Origin: Trichostrongylus colubriformis
Lineage: Eukaryota > Nematoda > Chromadorea > Rhabditida > Trichostrongylidae
Length of the DNA: 64,000 nucleotides
NCBI GenBank assembly: GCA_963978905.1
Contig: OZ022256.1
Coordinates: forward strand, 49,524,001-49,588,000
Reading direction: 5' to 3'
Notes under the pieces: generated by a model
Database searches by the model: none
Told to the model about the DNA's origin: nothing
What the model saw: the letters and a program-made list of their open reading frames with translations, nothing else
Program-made: the position numbers and the translations under genes
Shown here: one piece after another, positions 22,301 through 33,037 of the stretch
Numbering within the stretch: the stretch's first letter is position 1
How the letters are laid out: each line of letters opens with the position of its first letter

Positions 22301-25300
22301 TGTGCAGGCAGGTCTAGCACGGCAACGCCGTCCTCTTTAGGGCGTATATCCGTGATCTTCTAGATCTTTTTATTCCTCATCATCTCATATCATGCCTATT
22401 TTGCTTACTCGATAACCAGTCGTGAATCACTAATCCTATCCATTTTCACCACAAACGCCAACTTCTGTCCTGCTCCCTCAATCGTCGTCGAGCCACAACC
22501 TTCAATCGCACCCAGCCACCGCCAACATGAACCATCCAGCATCATCAACCTACCTCCACTAGTGATGAAGAAGAAGATATATTTCCCGCTATTTCATATA
22601 TTTGTAACTGTAAACTCCGTCGCCGGCGGAGTATCGTCGTCTATCACGACGATGCCAGTCCATCGTCGTCTCGTTGTCTGAGACGACGTTCTATAGGGGC
22701 GTCCGTGCTTATGATCCACAGGGTCAACGGCCTCACAAGATAGTAGGCCTCATTCGCTTCTTTTCCAACGTCACGAGCAAGACGTTGGTTTGCTCTCCTT
22801 ACCTGTGTCTATCAGATAAATATATTATCATCTCGTCTATTCTGCCTCATAATAAAACCCACTGAACCGCCACAGAACTTATTACGAAAATCACATCGGT
22901 TCGAGCAACGTTCCGCGCGCTCCGCCAATTTCGATACAGATCCATGATAACGAACTTTTTCTGGTATGAAATCGACAATATGGATGTCGAAGATATGTGG
23001 TTTCAGCAGAACGACGCTACGAGCCACACAGCGCGCGGAGGCGACATCAACTGGCGACCGAGATCATGCGATTTAACCCACTACACTACTTCCTGGGGGT
23101 TTTCTTGACTCGCAGGCCTACGCAAACCAACCACAAAACACTAATGACCTCAAAGCCAACATACGCCACGCCATCGATGAAATACAGCCCGATTCGTGCG
23201 CCAGAGCCATTGAAAATTAGACTTCTCGTATGCGCGCCACCAAGCGAAGCCGGTGGCGTTGGTGGTGGTATATCCATACACAATGCCTTCGAATACTCTT
23301 TCAAACGAAAAATAAATTTCATTTATACCTCCCACACAACTTGTTTTATTTCATTTTAAAGATCGAGCGCGCTTATTGGCGGACCCTATATAGGCTGAAC
23401 TGCATTCAAATGAATACGGAGATCTGAATAAAGACTTCATATCCGGCTCATCCCTGAAGGTAGTTCAGAGCCGATAGCACTGCCTATCTTTCATTTTCGC
23501 TTACTTTCTCAAATATTCCATTTAATAAGGTAAATATCGCATGATGAGTGGCAACGAACCTGGAATATATGTACAATTTTGGCTTCATATTGCTCGTCAG
23601 CACCATGCGCTGAACCCGCAACGTCAATTGCGACAACGCCAAGGTGGCGGCAGTCCGTTGCTACAAAACAAAAATACCAAATAAATGTTGATTACTGGAT
23701 GCACTATGTATTCCATGTAGGGTAATGCCTGTTGGAATCCAAATTGCGATGGTCTAGACCGAACAGGCTTCCAGATATCTTAGGGTTCATACTTTGCCGT
23801 GCCGGCGGCAGGGCGTGTATGCGTGTCTCTGCGGCTCCGCCTGTGCAATCCTGTCTCAAAGCCTGCGTCGTCTCTGCACCTCTCCAGTGCCGTTCTGCTT
23901 CGCGGCCTGGGAACGCAGCCACGCCCTGTCGGGACAAGTATGAACGCAACCCTACCATTCAAAAAAAAAAGCTCAATTTTACGAAAACCAACCGATTTGG
24001 AGGACGTCATCGGCGTACTGATCAAGGCCACGAATACAACAGATGATCGATCTCGCCTTGACACCAAATTTGGCTTCTCCGCGATCGAATCCACGTTTTA
24101 CAGCTTCCACAACACCTACTGCGGTTAGCTAAACGTGATATTTACTCATTCGATTTATAACAATTTGGATTCTTTACTATTCCCCATCGGATATTGGAAA
24201 TGAAACAAATTAACTACATGTTCGAGAATCTACTGTTACTTTTTTTAGTTCAAAACCTGATAAATTTACCGCTCTGAGTTAGATTCTATTACTTATTCTT
24301 TGATTCGATCTACCATTATCTACTTTAAGCTCTTGAATCAAAATGAACTGTTTTGTTTGGACGCCGTTGATTTTCGTCATAACTAGATGGTCATCTTATC
24401 TTAAAATTCGACCTTCAACAATCCCAAATACTGTCATCGAAACACTCTCATAGTCTTACAATCCAAAATCACTGAAACCTGATTATGGTCTTCAAGGACC
24501 ACATCTCCAACTCATCGTGACTTTTAGGATCGAGTGTCGTATACTTTCAAAATAATGAATAGGAATACCTCTCCACCTGGGAGACATAACAAATGTGGTG
24601 AATATCGGCCTTCAAAGTAAATGACTCCATTGGCCGCTTGGTCTTCACACATCTCGTATGCAATCCTCTCAATGGCCACTTTATCACCGCTGAAACACCA
24701 GATAAGGAAAGTGAAACCAGCGAGGCATGTTACAGGAGAAGGTATCGCTCACAGAAATTCTCTTTTTCTCAACACTTTACCAAGATAGCGAGAAAACGGG
24801 AAAATTAGCGGTTTGTCCAAAAAAAATTTGAAAGTTGAAAAATTATTACTGTATGGCTCTCACCACCCTAATTATATTATTGTTGAGGAATAAATTCCCG
24901 CGGTTTTTTAACCCGGTTTTCACATGGTTCCCTTCATCTTTCGAAAAAGCTTGTGCTTTCGATAGAGTTTTTCCTGCTCTACAAAGTGCCACTATCTGTT
25001 TTTCGATTACATCGACTACCTAGTATTATATTTATGAGGTTTGGAAATGAAGTAAGCTGAAGGCAAAAACTGGCACTCTCGACACTTCACCTTCCTCGTC
25101 TGCCATCGGGATCAGAAAACTTATGGGCATATGTTTCAGGTAGAGCTTTTTCAGCTCCATAGAATGGCACTACTTTTTATACAAATAGCACAACTTTTTG
25201 CTGTATTTAAGACTCACAAATGTAGTACACGCGAAAGTGTGCACTTTCGTTATCTTCTCTTTCTCGCCTACCATCGAAATCGAAGAGAATATCCAGGTTC

Positions 25301-26992
25301 GAAGAGAATTTGATAGAGCTTTTTTTGCTCTACAAATGATACCACTATTCCATTGAATCTTTTCATATTTTGGCATGTAGGAGTAAGTTTCCACCGCTTT
25401 TCAATTCAAAATTGCGTGAATGAAAGTGTTTTATATCATTCTATAGAGCTCTTTTAGCTCTACATGATGGTGTCTACGGTTTTCGTTCGAAATAAGTTTT
25501 GCCATTTTTAGATCATTTAAAAGTTGGCAAAATTGAGCATTTTCATCACATGGTGTCGAAAATGCTCGATTTCGTCGACTTTCAAATGATCTAAAAAATG
25601 TCAAAAATTAATATGAACAAAAACCGTGAAAACTGTCTTATAGAGCGGAAAGAGCTCCATCGAATGACACTCTGCCAAGAACATTCACTTTCCTTACGCA
25701 ATTTCGAAATGAAAAGCAGGTGGAAACTTATTCCTACAAGTTAAAATATGAGAGTATAAAGAGAAGAGTGGTATCATCTTGTAGAGCAAAAAAGCTCCAT
25801 CGAATGCACATCCTCTCCAATCACGATGGTAGGCGAGGAAGGGGTGGTAACGGAAGTACACACTTTTGCGAGTGCTGCATTTGTGAGTCTCAAAAACAGC
25901 AAAAAGTTGAGCGATTCGAATAAAAAGTAGTGACATTCTGTAGAGCTAAAAAAGCTCTATCGAAAACATATACACATAAATTTTTTGATCTCGACAGCAG
26001 ACGAGGAGATGAGGTGCGCAAACGCCAATTTTTTGCCTTCAGCTTACTTCATTTCCAAACCTCATAAATACTAAGTAGTCGAAGTAATCGAAAAACAGGC
26101 AGTAGCATTTTGTAGAGAAGAAAAAGCTCTATCGTAAACATATATAAGCTCTATCGAGAGATGGAGGAAACAATGTGAAAAACAGGGTTAGAAAACCGCG
26201 GGAACTTATTCCTCAACCCAATATTTACTTTTACATTACTTCAATAGGTGTAATAACAATTGAATACTGTTAGTACTACGCTACTACCTACTATGCTTCT
26301 TGCATTCATTCTATACGTTTCTACTGCCCTCGCTCGGCTTTATCAGAAACTGATGGCTGCATTGCATCGATATCTATCGTTATCGATAAATTCTCTGAGT
26401 ATAGTATTGATGAATACTTTCCAATGCCGACATAAACATTGTTCACTGTTATTCTGTAGAAGCATATAAGGCAGCGAGTACACAGGGAACCAATGGCATG
26501 GGTTACTGTAGGTACGGAAGAGCAGCGGTGTACCACGTATAATGTGCCGAAAATTGTGACTAAGGCTTACCGTACTACAGGAAGAAACAGATCAAAAGCC
26601 TCTAAGACTTTTGCGAGGTTTGCCGGTTCATGAGTAATCAGCACCTTCTTCAACTCCTCAACGGTTTTCGCTCCTTTCAACGGTGTGCCGTGAGCTCTGA
26701 AATTTATGATCTTATCATGTACTTCATAAAAACAAAAAATTGAACATCTACAAGGAAAGCTCCAGCAGTGTAGAGAATCGTATTGATCCATCGAGGTGAA
26801 GATGAAGTTCAACCTGCAGAGAATTTTTCTGATCTCAAACACTCCTAACTTCCAGCTGATAGGGCTCACCTTGGGAAAATTGAGTTCCTTCTTCGAATGT
26901 TCTGTCATGACCGGCACGGAGACCATGGCGTTAGGGTCTCTAGAAGATTGGAAATTTGAATCCATTTTGTTAGCAACTTTTGTTGGCTGCAT
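16366..26992 (-). CDS. ada: Adenosine deaminase, 11 exons
   Basis: The product deaminates adenosine and deoxyadenosine to inosine forms (purine salvage, cytosolic). Exons, high to low coordinate: 26870-26992, 26752-26813, 26571-26696, 24577-24689, 23993-24118, 23560-23660, 18087-18158, 17278-17351, 17003-17104, 16818-16947, 16366-16458. All junctions are GT-AG and all phases agree, giving 373 aa against 363 in human ADA. The full active site is present: HLHLDG (zinc His45, His47), VHAGE (His229, Glu232), RIGHGY (His253) and SISRDDP (Asp313, Asp314). C-terminal landmarks LEACPYSSIMTGAVP and LNAAHACF are typical of nematode ADA. The start is the first in-frame ATG; a second Met at residue 10 is an alternative. 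Intron 3 (1.88 kb) holds a foldback element and intron 6 (5.4 kb) a nested LTR insertion, both without damage to the splice sites. Confidence 0.93.
18262..18415. mobile_element. MITE (GCCGTC ends) in ADA intron 6
   Basis: The ends GCCGTCGTCATTTTGCGATT and the complement of GTGAAGTCTGACGGC are inverted. The interior is a degenerate repetition of TTGCGATTTTGCGACTTCGC-like words. It is related to 27430-27570. It lies about 100 bp upstream of ADA exon 7. Confidence 0.65.
18735..18977 (+). repeat. 5' long terminal repeat
   Basis: The repeat starts TATCGTCGTCTATCACGACG and ends ACTGAACCGCCACA. It contains an AATAAA polyadenylation signal near its 3' end. The first bases are TA, not the usual TG; the boundary is fixed by the point where the two LTR flanks diverge and by the GAACT target repeat. 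Confidence 0.92.
18982..18999 (+). promoter_or_regulatory. Predicted tRNA primer-binding site
   Basis: TGGTGCATCGGCCGAATT begins four bases after the 5' LTR and starts with TGG, the complement of a tRNA 3' CCA end. The primer tRNA is not identified. Confidence 0.6.
19181..20623 (+). CDS. Gag-like protein of BEL/Pao element
   Basis: This is an open frame of 480 codons. Residues about 30-145 are charged and helical (coiled-coil-like). The segment LPKFYGKAEEFSEFW at about residue 188 is the hallmark of the DUF1759 gag domain of Pao elements. Two zinc-knuckle-like Cys/His clusters follow near the end (CIFCHRRHLSTAC and CWKCFSLQHNSFDC). The C-terminus overlaps the retropepsin frame (20566-21141) by 58 bases in a different register, so either a programmed frameshift or a disabling indel lies here. 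It is expressed, if at all, from the 5' LTR and is antisense to the host ADA gene. Confidence 0.88.
   Translation: MALHFHRTPIMLSATTLKNLVARYQSYTKIVEYSTTDEETYDKCRTTIALLESGIRQIRSGRERLQNLYNEIRDEYRSCKNKSEKKDIMAEIEQIEDESKIQPTIAEANEIIYMLTARLDESKCAEDRLAIKLGYTTYRATGSNDAEGSTFSNITLETEGGSQTRPPISIQHEPTTSKPTRRSIMAPQASLPKFYGKAEEFSEFWAVYKTLVHDCDELQIIEKIILLRECLEGRAKTVIQGIQPLPENYDWMVETLHETYCDYTANRSKIIQNLVSLIPASDEAESCSITFENIQVLVNQMVSAGYDVRKTCDPMWCETILAKFPREIVKPVLIASQATANLPIKELLGYLKKEIAAKCYVENRLGHVERRPGYDLANEVNSSHLQNARPNRNEDCIFCHRRHLSTACRTVTHQNSRREILKEENRCWKCFSLQHNSFDCEKQIVFIVDKITTHHYALKKIKCRQGGKTIFVIHTMIGRR
20566..21330 (+). pseudogene. Retropepsin (DUF1758-like), frameshifted
   Basis: The first frame (20566-21141) contains FFFDSGAQKTLIEE, with the D-S-G active site of a retroviral-type aspartic protease at about 20893, followed by the conserved MSGIGG flap-like block. 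A TAA at 21139 ends it, and the C-terminal part of the same domain (HILVGLDYYHELV, then PSGLHIVRT) continues in another frame from 21174. The protease is therefore broken. Normally it would lie upstream of reverse transcriptase, which is missing here. Confidence 0.8.
21331..22631 (+). other. Residual 3' internal region of the LTR element
   Basis: This stretch is open in patches up to 21926, but I find no reverse transcriptase, RNase H or integrase signature. The last 600 bp appear non-coding. No clear polypurine tract precedes the 3' LTR; the immediate upstream bases are GCCGGCGGAG. Confidence 0.5.
22632..22874 (+). repeat. 3' long terminal repeat
   Basis: Identical to the 5' LTR over 243 bp and followed directly by the second GAACT target copy. 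Confidence 0.92.
23783..23952. mobile_element. MITE (GTATGAAC ends) in ADA intron 5
   Basis: The ends GGGTTCATACTTTGCCG and AAGTATGAACGCAACCC are inverted relatives. The interior block GTCTCTGCG.CTCCGCCTGTGC is shared with 50933-51107 and loosely with 49195-49362, so the window holds three members of one family. TTA precedes the left end and TAC follows the right, so the target repeat is unclear for this copy. Confidence 0.7.
24880..26221. mobile_element. 1.34 kb foldback element, copy 2, in ADA intron 3
   Basis: This has the same architecture as 9143-10509. The ends TTGTTGAGG and CCTCAACCCAA are flanked by TA on both sides. Four boxes per arm read TCGATAGAGCT.....AGCTCTAC (about 24957, 25138, 25310, 25441 and mirrored). 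The central palindrome has AAATGCTCGATTTCGTCGAC at about 25558. Box spacing and the central hairpin are conserved between the copies although the arms have diverged, so copy 2 looks older than copy 1. Confidence 0.88.
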
Positions 26993-26999
26993 TTATTTA

Positions 27000-27429
27000 T
27001 TTTATTCATTTATTCATGCGTTCTGTGACGCGCCTTCATAAATACAAAGCTGTAGGTAACTGAGGCAGGAAGTTGAACAAGAAGCGTTCCTAATATTAGA
27101 GAACTAACTAAATTTTCGGAACAAAAACTTTCAAAGACTATAGATGAGAGAATTTTACATAGGACTAAAATTTGAAAAGAAAGGAAATCCTCTTGCAGTA
27201 TGGTCGGCGATAGAAAGTTTTTCGATCGGCATGTGAACGTTTCTATTATACAGAAGCGTCATTAATGCGAAGAGCTGAGTGTGATGAGGACTTACCCAGC
27301 CACACATACACTTTTGGAGCCTCGCCAACCGTTTATGCTATCAGGGCCACACGTACCTTTTCACAGTTTTTCAATGATATGTCCACCATAGATGTTGAAC
27401 AAACAAAGAGCCTTTTAAGAAGCGGCCAC
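27000..27429. other. Upstream region of the ADA gene
   Basis: No coding feature is recognised. This is where the minus-strand ADA promoter should lie. The base composition next to the ATG is rich in TAAA repeats. Confidence 0.4.
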
Positions 27430-27570
27430 GGCCGTCAGACTTTGCTATTTTGCGCTTCTGCGATTTTGTGGTGTCGCGGCACCGCACGCGATGTTGCGGC
27501 ATTGCACAATCTCAAGGAGGTAGTGTCGTGGGCGAAAGCTCGACGTTGCTCGCAAAGTCGGACGACGGCC
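27430..27570. mobile_element. MITE (GGCCGTC ends)
   Basis: The ends GGCCGTCAGACTTTG and CAAAGTCGGACGACGGCC are inverted. The interior consists of TTGCGATTTTG-like words as in 18262-18415. Immediately downstream (27650-27735) is sequence related to the interior of the hAT-like MITE family at 42904-43064. Confidence 0.75.
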
Positions 27571-27928
27571 TTGGACGGAGAAAACCATCCTAACGACGGA
27601 GGGGCACGCTCCTATGCACAGCGCTATTTTTTGGTTCTTTATGGAGGAGAGAAGAAATTTTGGCATGGCTCTAGGGGGGAAACAGAAATTTCTTCCCTCC
27701 TCCATAAAGGCTTGGGCAAAAACACACGCCTGAATGCATGAACGACACATGTCACTGGCGCTCAGGTGGTTAGCATCCTATAGGATGCCCTCTCATCAGG
27801 ATAGAACCCAGGAATGTAAGTTTCTCCAAATATGCCAGTTAAGAAGGCGTGCCCATGATTTTTCTCGTTATAATCGCCTTACAACTGCGACACTTCTGAA
27901 TCGCTTGATTGGCCGGTGATATGTGATA

Positions 27929-28804
27929 TTATCATGTAAAGAAAGCTCTGACCGATTTATCGCGTTCACAAGATAAATTCAAATTTCAGAGCGCGCTAAC
28001 ATGAATCAGCTGGCATACTGTGCTCCTTAGATAGACAAAAAGTTGCTTTTCCTGAATATAAGTTTTATTTTGAATGCCACAAGGTTTGCGAATCATAAGG
28101 GAAATTTTAAAGTACTGCGAAAATGGCACTTTTTAGATGACTTCACTTCACGAGTTCCTGTTTAGCCGAGTCCCAGCGAAGGTGACCACAAATGCAAGAG
28201 GGGTGTGAAGCACTGGATGGGATACTTTGTACCTGGTTTCAGAAGTGCAGAAATGATAACGGGTTGCTTGAATTTTTGAGTGATCAAATCGCTTTAACTA
28301 AAACGGCAGAAAGCGATGAGCGCCCATACTTGCAGGGGATATGCAAAAGTATTGGCCTAACACACAAACTTGGTTAACCACCTCAAGTCACCTTGATTTG
28401 GAAGAACTCAAAAAATGGGTGTCGCAGGACACCTCAGAGCAGCCGTGCGCGAACGCACTTTCCATAAATCCTCTTCCAGTAATTCAAGCAGTTGCAGAAT
28501 AAAGCCCTTACACTCGCACCATACTTGTCAGATCTAGCGGTAATTAGGCCCCAATTTCCCAAACATCTGGACAGCTTCTTTAGTAGCAGTGAGTTCAGAA
28601 AGAATGGTGATTCGAAGTCGACTTTTTTTTTATTTCGCGCTAGGCAAAACATCAGCCCTTCATCAAAATGATATGGAAATATCCATGACATCGCCAAAAA
28701 CGTAGCGACTCTGATTGTGCTTTTTCTGTGAGAAAAGATGCAGTCTGAGCCGAGTTATGATCTCCCGAAGTTGAAATTGCGAAAACCGGCTCCTTACAAC
28801 CTAA
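27929..28804. mobile_element. 0.9 kb TIR element, older copy
   Basis: This is co-linear with 34998-35899 over its whole length but more diverged. The right end CTCCTTACAACCTAA is followed by TA; the left end is decayed (TTATCATGTAAAGAAAGC), also preceded by TA. No intact transposase is present. Confidence 0.8.
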
Positions 28805-28961
28805 TAGCATTGGGCGTTATCGGTGCTAGGAGTACCTCGTGCTGAAACTTTTCTCTTCCCCACTCGGGCACGTATGCGCTACTCAGGACATAGACGTGAC
28901 ATACCTCTTTCAAATTAAGATGCGTCTCATGAATGCATGGTAGTATGCATTGCTTTCAGAT

Positions 28962-29001
<40 letters not shown>

Positions 29002-30041
29002 TACACCAAGTGGTGCGCACAAGGGTAGTTCAAACATTTCTGGGAATACAGACCATGACAAAATGCAAAGTATGGAAGAGTAAACAACAAATTGAAGTGC
29101 CTTAATAACTTGAATTAGACTTGGAAAAACAGCTTCTCCGGTACCGTGCCTTCAGATCCTACCGAGAAAATACTTCCTAATTTCGTCGAAGAAATTTCGC
29201 GCTCTTTTTCTAGACTTGTGCTCTCTTCTGATACATCAGAAGTGCACAATGGCTCGAGCACCGCGGACTGCAGTGTTCACCAAATTTCACACACAAACAC
29301 AACTTTGTTAAATTCCAAGAGCAAGTCTGGCCAAGCCATGAGAGGGACCAAACGGATATATCGCTGATGGTCCGATAAGCCTAATATAGGATAGAGGCAA
29401 AAAAAGATGATGAAGATAACTTGGAAGTGGGGGATGAAACTAGCATAGAGGAAAAAACTACCGATCTATACGAATTTCTGTGAAAAACGCCTTCTGACTA
29501 GTAACTGGCTGCCAATGTAGCGATAACACCGCACTATGTAATCATGCAAAAATCTACGATTTAAAGTTATTCAATGTTTTTAACCCGCGCCCGATTTGTG
29601 AAAAGCCCATTTTTTCGTTAAAGGATTCCCTTTTCTAAGTATGACAAAAGAATCAGAAAAGGTGTGGAAAAAACGATAAAATACCAAAGAACTTCCAGAA
29701 TGCTGAAACTTCATCAGAAGTGATATATCAAAATATCAATGCTGATGTGAGACCCTGGCTGAGGGAGCTGTTCGCTCATGAGAGTAGTCGGGGGTCAGGG
29801 TGGAGCATAAAGTCAAAAAAATGGTGAGGGTGCTGGGCGCTGCACAATACGAGCCGCAGAAACGCTGCCGCACAACCTCATCCCGTTCCCTCTCTTTTGA
29901 AAATTTGTTGATTGAGTTCGGATTCTGGGAGAGGATTGTCCTTAGAGGTTCCAGACGAAATAAAGGCAGAGGAATGACAAAGAGAACACATTGTTCATAC
30001 AGAAAATACACGAAAATACTGATTTTTTAGTTGAAAATTGT
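28805..30041. other. Intergenic stretch with a microsatellite
   Basis: A (TTTA)n microsatellite occupies 28961-29001. Otherwise only short frames are seen. Confidence 0.5.
28961..29001. repeat. TTTA microsatellite
   Basis: About ten uninterrupted TTTA units. Confidence 0.95.
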
Positions 30042-30115
30042 CATTAGGATGCTGAGTTATAGGTAAAAGCTTTGGTCTCGGACGGACTCGAACTGTGCTA
30101 ATCCATGAGGTGCCG
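30042..30115 (-). repeat. tRNA-derived SINE-like fragment
   Basis: The B-box block (GACTCGAAC, plus-strand view) and the tail GCTGAGTTAT...AAAAGC match the unit at 6630-6728. The anticodon region is deleted. An opposite-orientation partner lies at 30510-30585. Confidence 0.6.
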
Positions 30116-30493
30116 AATGCGGAAAATGAGTTTCTTTGTTACCCATATATGCATGTTGTATTTGCCTAATAAAGGCCGCATGCAAAGTTTCGAGCGGAAA
30201 CGTTAGAATTCGGCTAAGAGACGGCTCCCCAAATTCTCGGATGGGCAGGTGTCCAAGTAAAACCCGTCTCTTCGTCCGTCGCGGTTGGGAACGGAAAGAT
30301 GACTGTTTACGTAACTTTCTAATCCTACAATGCGCTTCCGACCGTGGCGGACGACGAGGTGGGCACTTGCTCGGAAGCCCCGTTCACGCGGACAAGACTT
30401 TGTGATGCTGTATTTTAGCCGGATTCGCATTAGGCAAATACAAGATAAAGATATGGGCAACATAAAAACTCATTTTTCCGTGGACGATTCCTT
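30116..30493. mobile_element. TA-flanked MITE, longer copy
   Basis: It shares the ends of 56720-56912: GGAAAATGAGTTTCTTTGTT on the left, and CCGTGGACGATTCCTT followed by TA on the right. The outermost 15 bp on the left are lost at the junction with the SINE-like fragment. The interior is larger (378 bp against 193 bp) and GC-rich. Confidence 0.75.
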
Positions 30494-30509
30494 TAACTCA
30501 GCTTAGATA

Positions 30510-30585
30510 TGGATATGCCTGGGAAGCATGGAGTACGGGTACGAGTCCCGTCCAAGATCAAAGCTTTTGCCTGTGACGCAGCGAC
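30510..30585 (+). repeat. tRNA-derived SINE-like fragment, inverted
   Basis: The B-box-like GGGTACGAGTCCCGTCC is followed by AAGATCAAAGCTTTTGCCT, the reverse orientation of the 30042-30115 unit. The two flank the MITE as an inverted pair. Confidence 0.55.
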
Positions 30586-33037
30586 CTAGTAACACTACAA
30601 TACTGTTCCTAAAGTTTCGGTGAGATATACAAAAATGAACTGAAGGTCCGGAAAGGACAGAGAGAACATCGGTACTGTGGAGGATGTGATAAGAGAGCCA
30701 AGATACAGCACTCTAGGAGCTAACCACTAATATTATACAACTGAAGTGGAAAACAAGGTTTCTGGAAGCAACAGCGTCGATTTTGACGAATGTGTGAACA
30801 GAAAGGTCAGACGTTCTCCTGCGACAAAAGTGTCAAAACCTTATCAGCTTGTGGCGATAACGATTTTTTTTTGTGCGGCTAATAGATGCCATTTAGTTGT
30901 GGAAATGGAACCGTTGACAATAATGTGAAATGCGGACTTTTTAATCGACTGTTTGGCTAAGGTCGGTGACAAACGGTGTGGCACACATACAAAGCGACAA
31001 TACACTTCTGTAGTAGCCTTTCAAAAAACTCTAAATGCCTCTTCAGGATTAGTTTTGGGTACCAGCAAAGCCGGATTTATAGGCAGAAGTACCGATCCCG
31101 CTCGACAGTTCGAAAAATCAGGAACATACAGCCTTTGCCTCGTTTTATTTTGTGGAACGCCGTTTTTTCGGCTCAGTCCACATTACCAATATCATCTAAA
31201 GAGTGCAGCTATAGACGAAAAGCAAGTTCTACATCAAGCTGGACAAGAACCTGCCCTTTATGCTTTCATGGCACGAATTCAATTCCATCTAAACGACAGA
31301 TTCTGTAGACCTCGTCTTATCACCCTCAGATGTAGCACCAGAATTGAAGGGTCAGAGCAAAGTCCGATGGTGTGATGGGCTAATACCATTTTTGTAAGGC
31401 ATACTTGCAGGTTCGAGGCAGAATATCTAGCTCATGACTTGCATTCCTGTTGCCAGCATAGGCATTTGAAGCCAAATGACTTCACTGTGACAAGACTTTA
31501 CTTACTTTCAGTGGTGAAAACTGCACCCTAACAGGCTACTGCGGCGTATGCAGTTATAGCCTTGATCTAGAATAGATCCAACAGTCACATCAGGTGAGAA
31601 ATAGCTAATATGAGGAGTATCTCTAGGGTGCCTAGATGCGATTTGTAGTAGATGAAGGTGCTTACACATGAGGGAACATATTGCCAAAAATCGCGCTAAA
31701 AAGGCCGGGTCTTCTATTGCTGATGAACAGAATGCACAGGAATAACACGAAGAAATAGATACATACAAGATAATGCGTAGAGAATCGCACCACTGAAAGC
31801 CCAGGTAGGCAGAACTTGAGCATGTTTCTGCCAAATATACGATTTGTTACAAGGACCTTTGCTGATGGACATGGGTTACGAAACCACTCTATTGTAAACA
31901 TGCTGTTCTGATCTCCATAAGGGTTCGCACTGCTCCGTGGGTCTGTCACGAATGCCAGTGCTATTTGAGAGGCGAATAAGCTCTAAATATCAGTCGTCCT
32001 AGAATCTTATCAGTCCGATTACATATCATCGAACATCGAAAATTTTATTCACTCACGCTCATAACCTCTCGCTTTTACACCACTTCCCTAGTATCTTCTC
32101 CCCGTTAGGCATTACTCAGAGTTCGCGATCCAAACGATCGCGAAATTTAAGCGGATCATTCACCTGATCGATACGTATCTTATTCTTTCTTTCTTAACGC
32201 TTGATCGACATGTATTTCTCTCCTTTCGCCTGAATCGCGCGAATCTCGAAATGAACAATACCTCGCCCGCCTAGCAATACCCTGCAGATCACAGAGCTGT
32301 GGAAGTTCCAAAAACTCCCATTTCCGCCTCTTAAGTACCTCGTAACCAGATTCCGTCTAGATTTCCCTTCACTTTAACTACACCGCCAACGGCAGTGCTG
32401 TGGAGGACCTAAAAGAACCCATTTCCTATCCCAGTGGCCAAAGTATCTCGGTTACCATTAGGAAGTGATGTGTTATAATCAGGTGTATCTTTCGGCATTC
32501 AGTTAAGGCCAATATTTCTTGTAGAACTGATACATGCATGTCCTCTCGAAACTTTTAATCTTCAATAGTCAACTGCTATGGAGCGCCTCCGAGCTCACGA
32601 AGAGACACCTCCAACTGCTGCCACTCCTTTTAGCGTGGCTGCCTCTCTTCGATTGTGCCTTACACACTTGGATCAACGGTGGGAGGGGGGTCTTCTTTCT
32701 CGGATTTTTTGACCGTTCCGCTCCATCTTCCCTACTTTGTACTACTAAATGCTTCAATTCTCTTTTTGTGTTCGGATCGAATCCTGCCATTCTTTAATGG
32801 GGACCTGCCTTCACTGGGCAGGGGTTATAGATGGGTATAGTGTCTGTTAGTTTCAACCAAAGCCGATGATAGTTGTAGGTTTGCTAACAATCTATACAAG
32901 TCCCATATATCCATTCCCTGCTGCAATGTGCGCTCCCTACTATACACAAGGCCTATTCCTGCTGCAATGCGCGCGGAGCGCATGCGAAAGTCGGCTCGTC
33001 GCTGGGGCGGCGAGCCGAGAGTTGCTCCCTGCTACAA
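30586..33037. other. Gene-poor stretch
   Basis: The frames (for example 30953-31375, 140 codons) have no recognisable domain. A tRNA-like unit with an A-box-like GATGGGCTAATACC and B-box-like GGTTCGAGGC lies at about 31362-31425, probably another SINE head. Confidence 0.4.

Larger units (their letters stand above)
18735..22874 (+). mobile_element. BEL/Pao-type LTR retrotransposon, RT-less
   Basis: Two 243-bp LTRs (18735-18977, 22632-22874) are identical at every base I compared. They are flanked by the 5-bp duplication GAACT (18730-18734, 22875-22879), which marks a recent insertion. A primer-binding site follows the left LTR. The internal region encodes a gag-like protein and a retropepsin, but no YxDD reverse transcriptase, RNase H or integrase motif was seen in the remaining 1.3 kb, so this is a non-autonomous deletion derivative. 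It is inserted in the transposase of a mariner-like element and lies antisense within ADA intron 6. Confidence 0.9.
18570..23388 (+). mobile_element. Deleted mariner-like element split by an LTR retrotransposon
   Basis: The inverted ends TAGGGTCCGCCAATAAGCGC are at 18570 and, complemented, at 23388, with TA flanks (18568-18569, 23389-23390). Removing the inserted LTR element and its target repeat leaves about 674 bp. A transposase start (MNQFSREQRVQIIRT) lies at 18690-18734. After the insertion the frame resumes and then shows NMDVEDMWFQQ and RSCDL blocks typical of Tc1/mariner-like enzymes seen in arthropods and nematodes. The usual QQDGA reads QQNDA, an internal deletion joins HTAR to GDINW, and a frame break follows CDLT. 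It was dead or non-autonomous before the LTR element landed in it. It lies in ADA intron 6. Confidence 0.85.

Noticed and set aside
31362..31425. Functional tRNA gene
   Set aside because: A- and B-box-like words are present, but no acceptor or anticodon stem can be formed.
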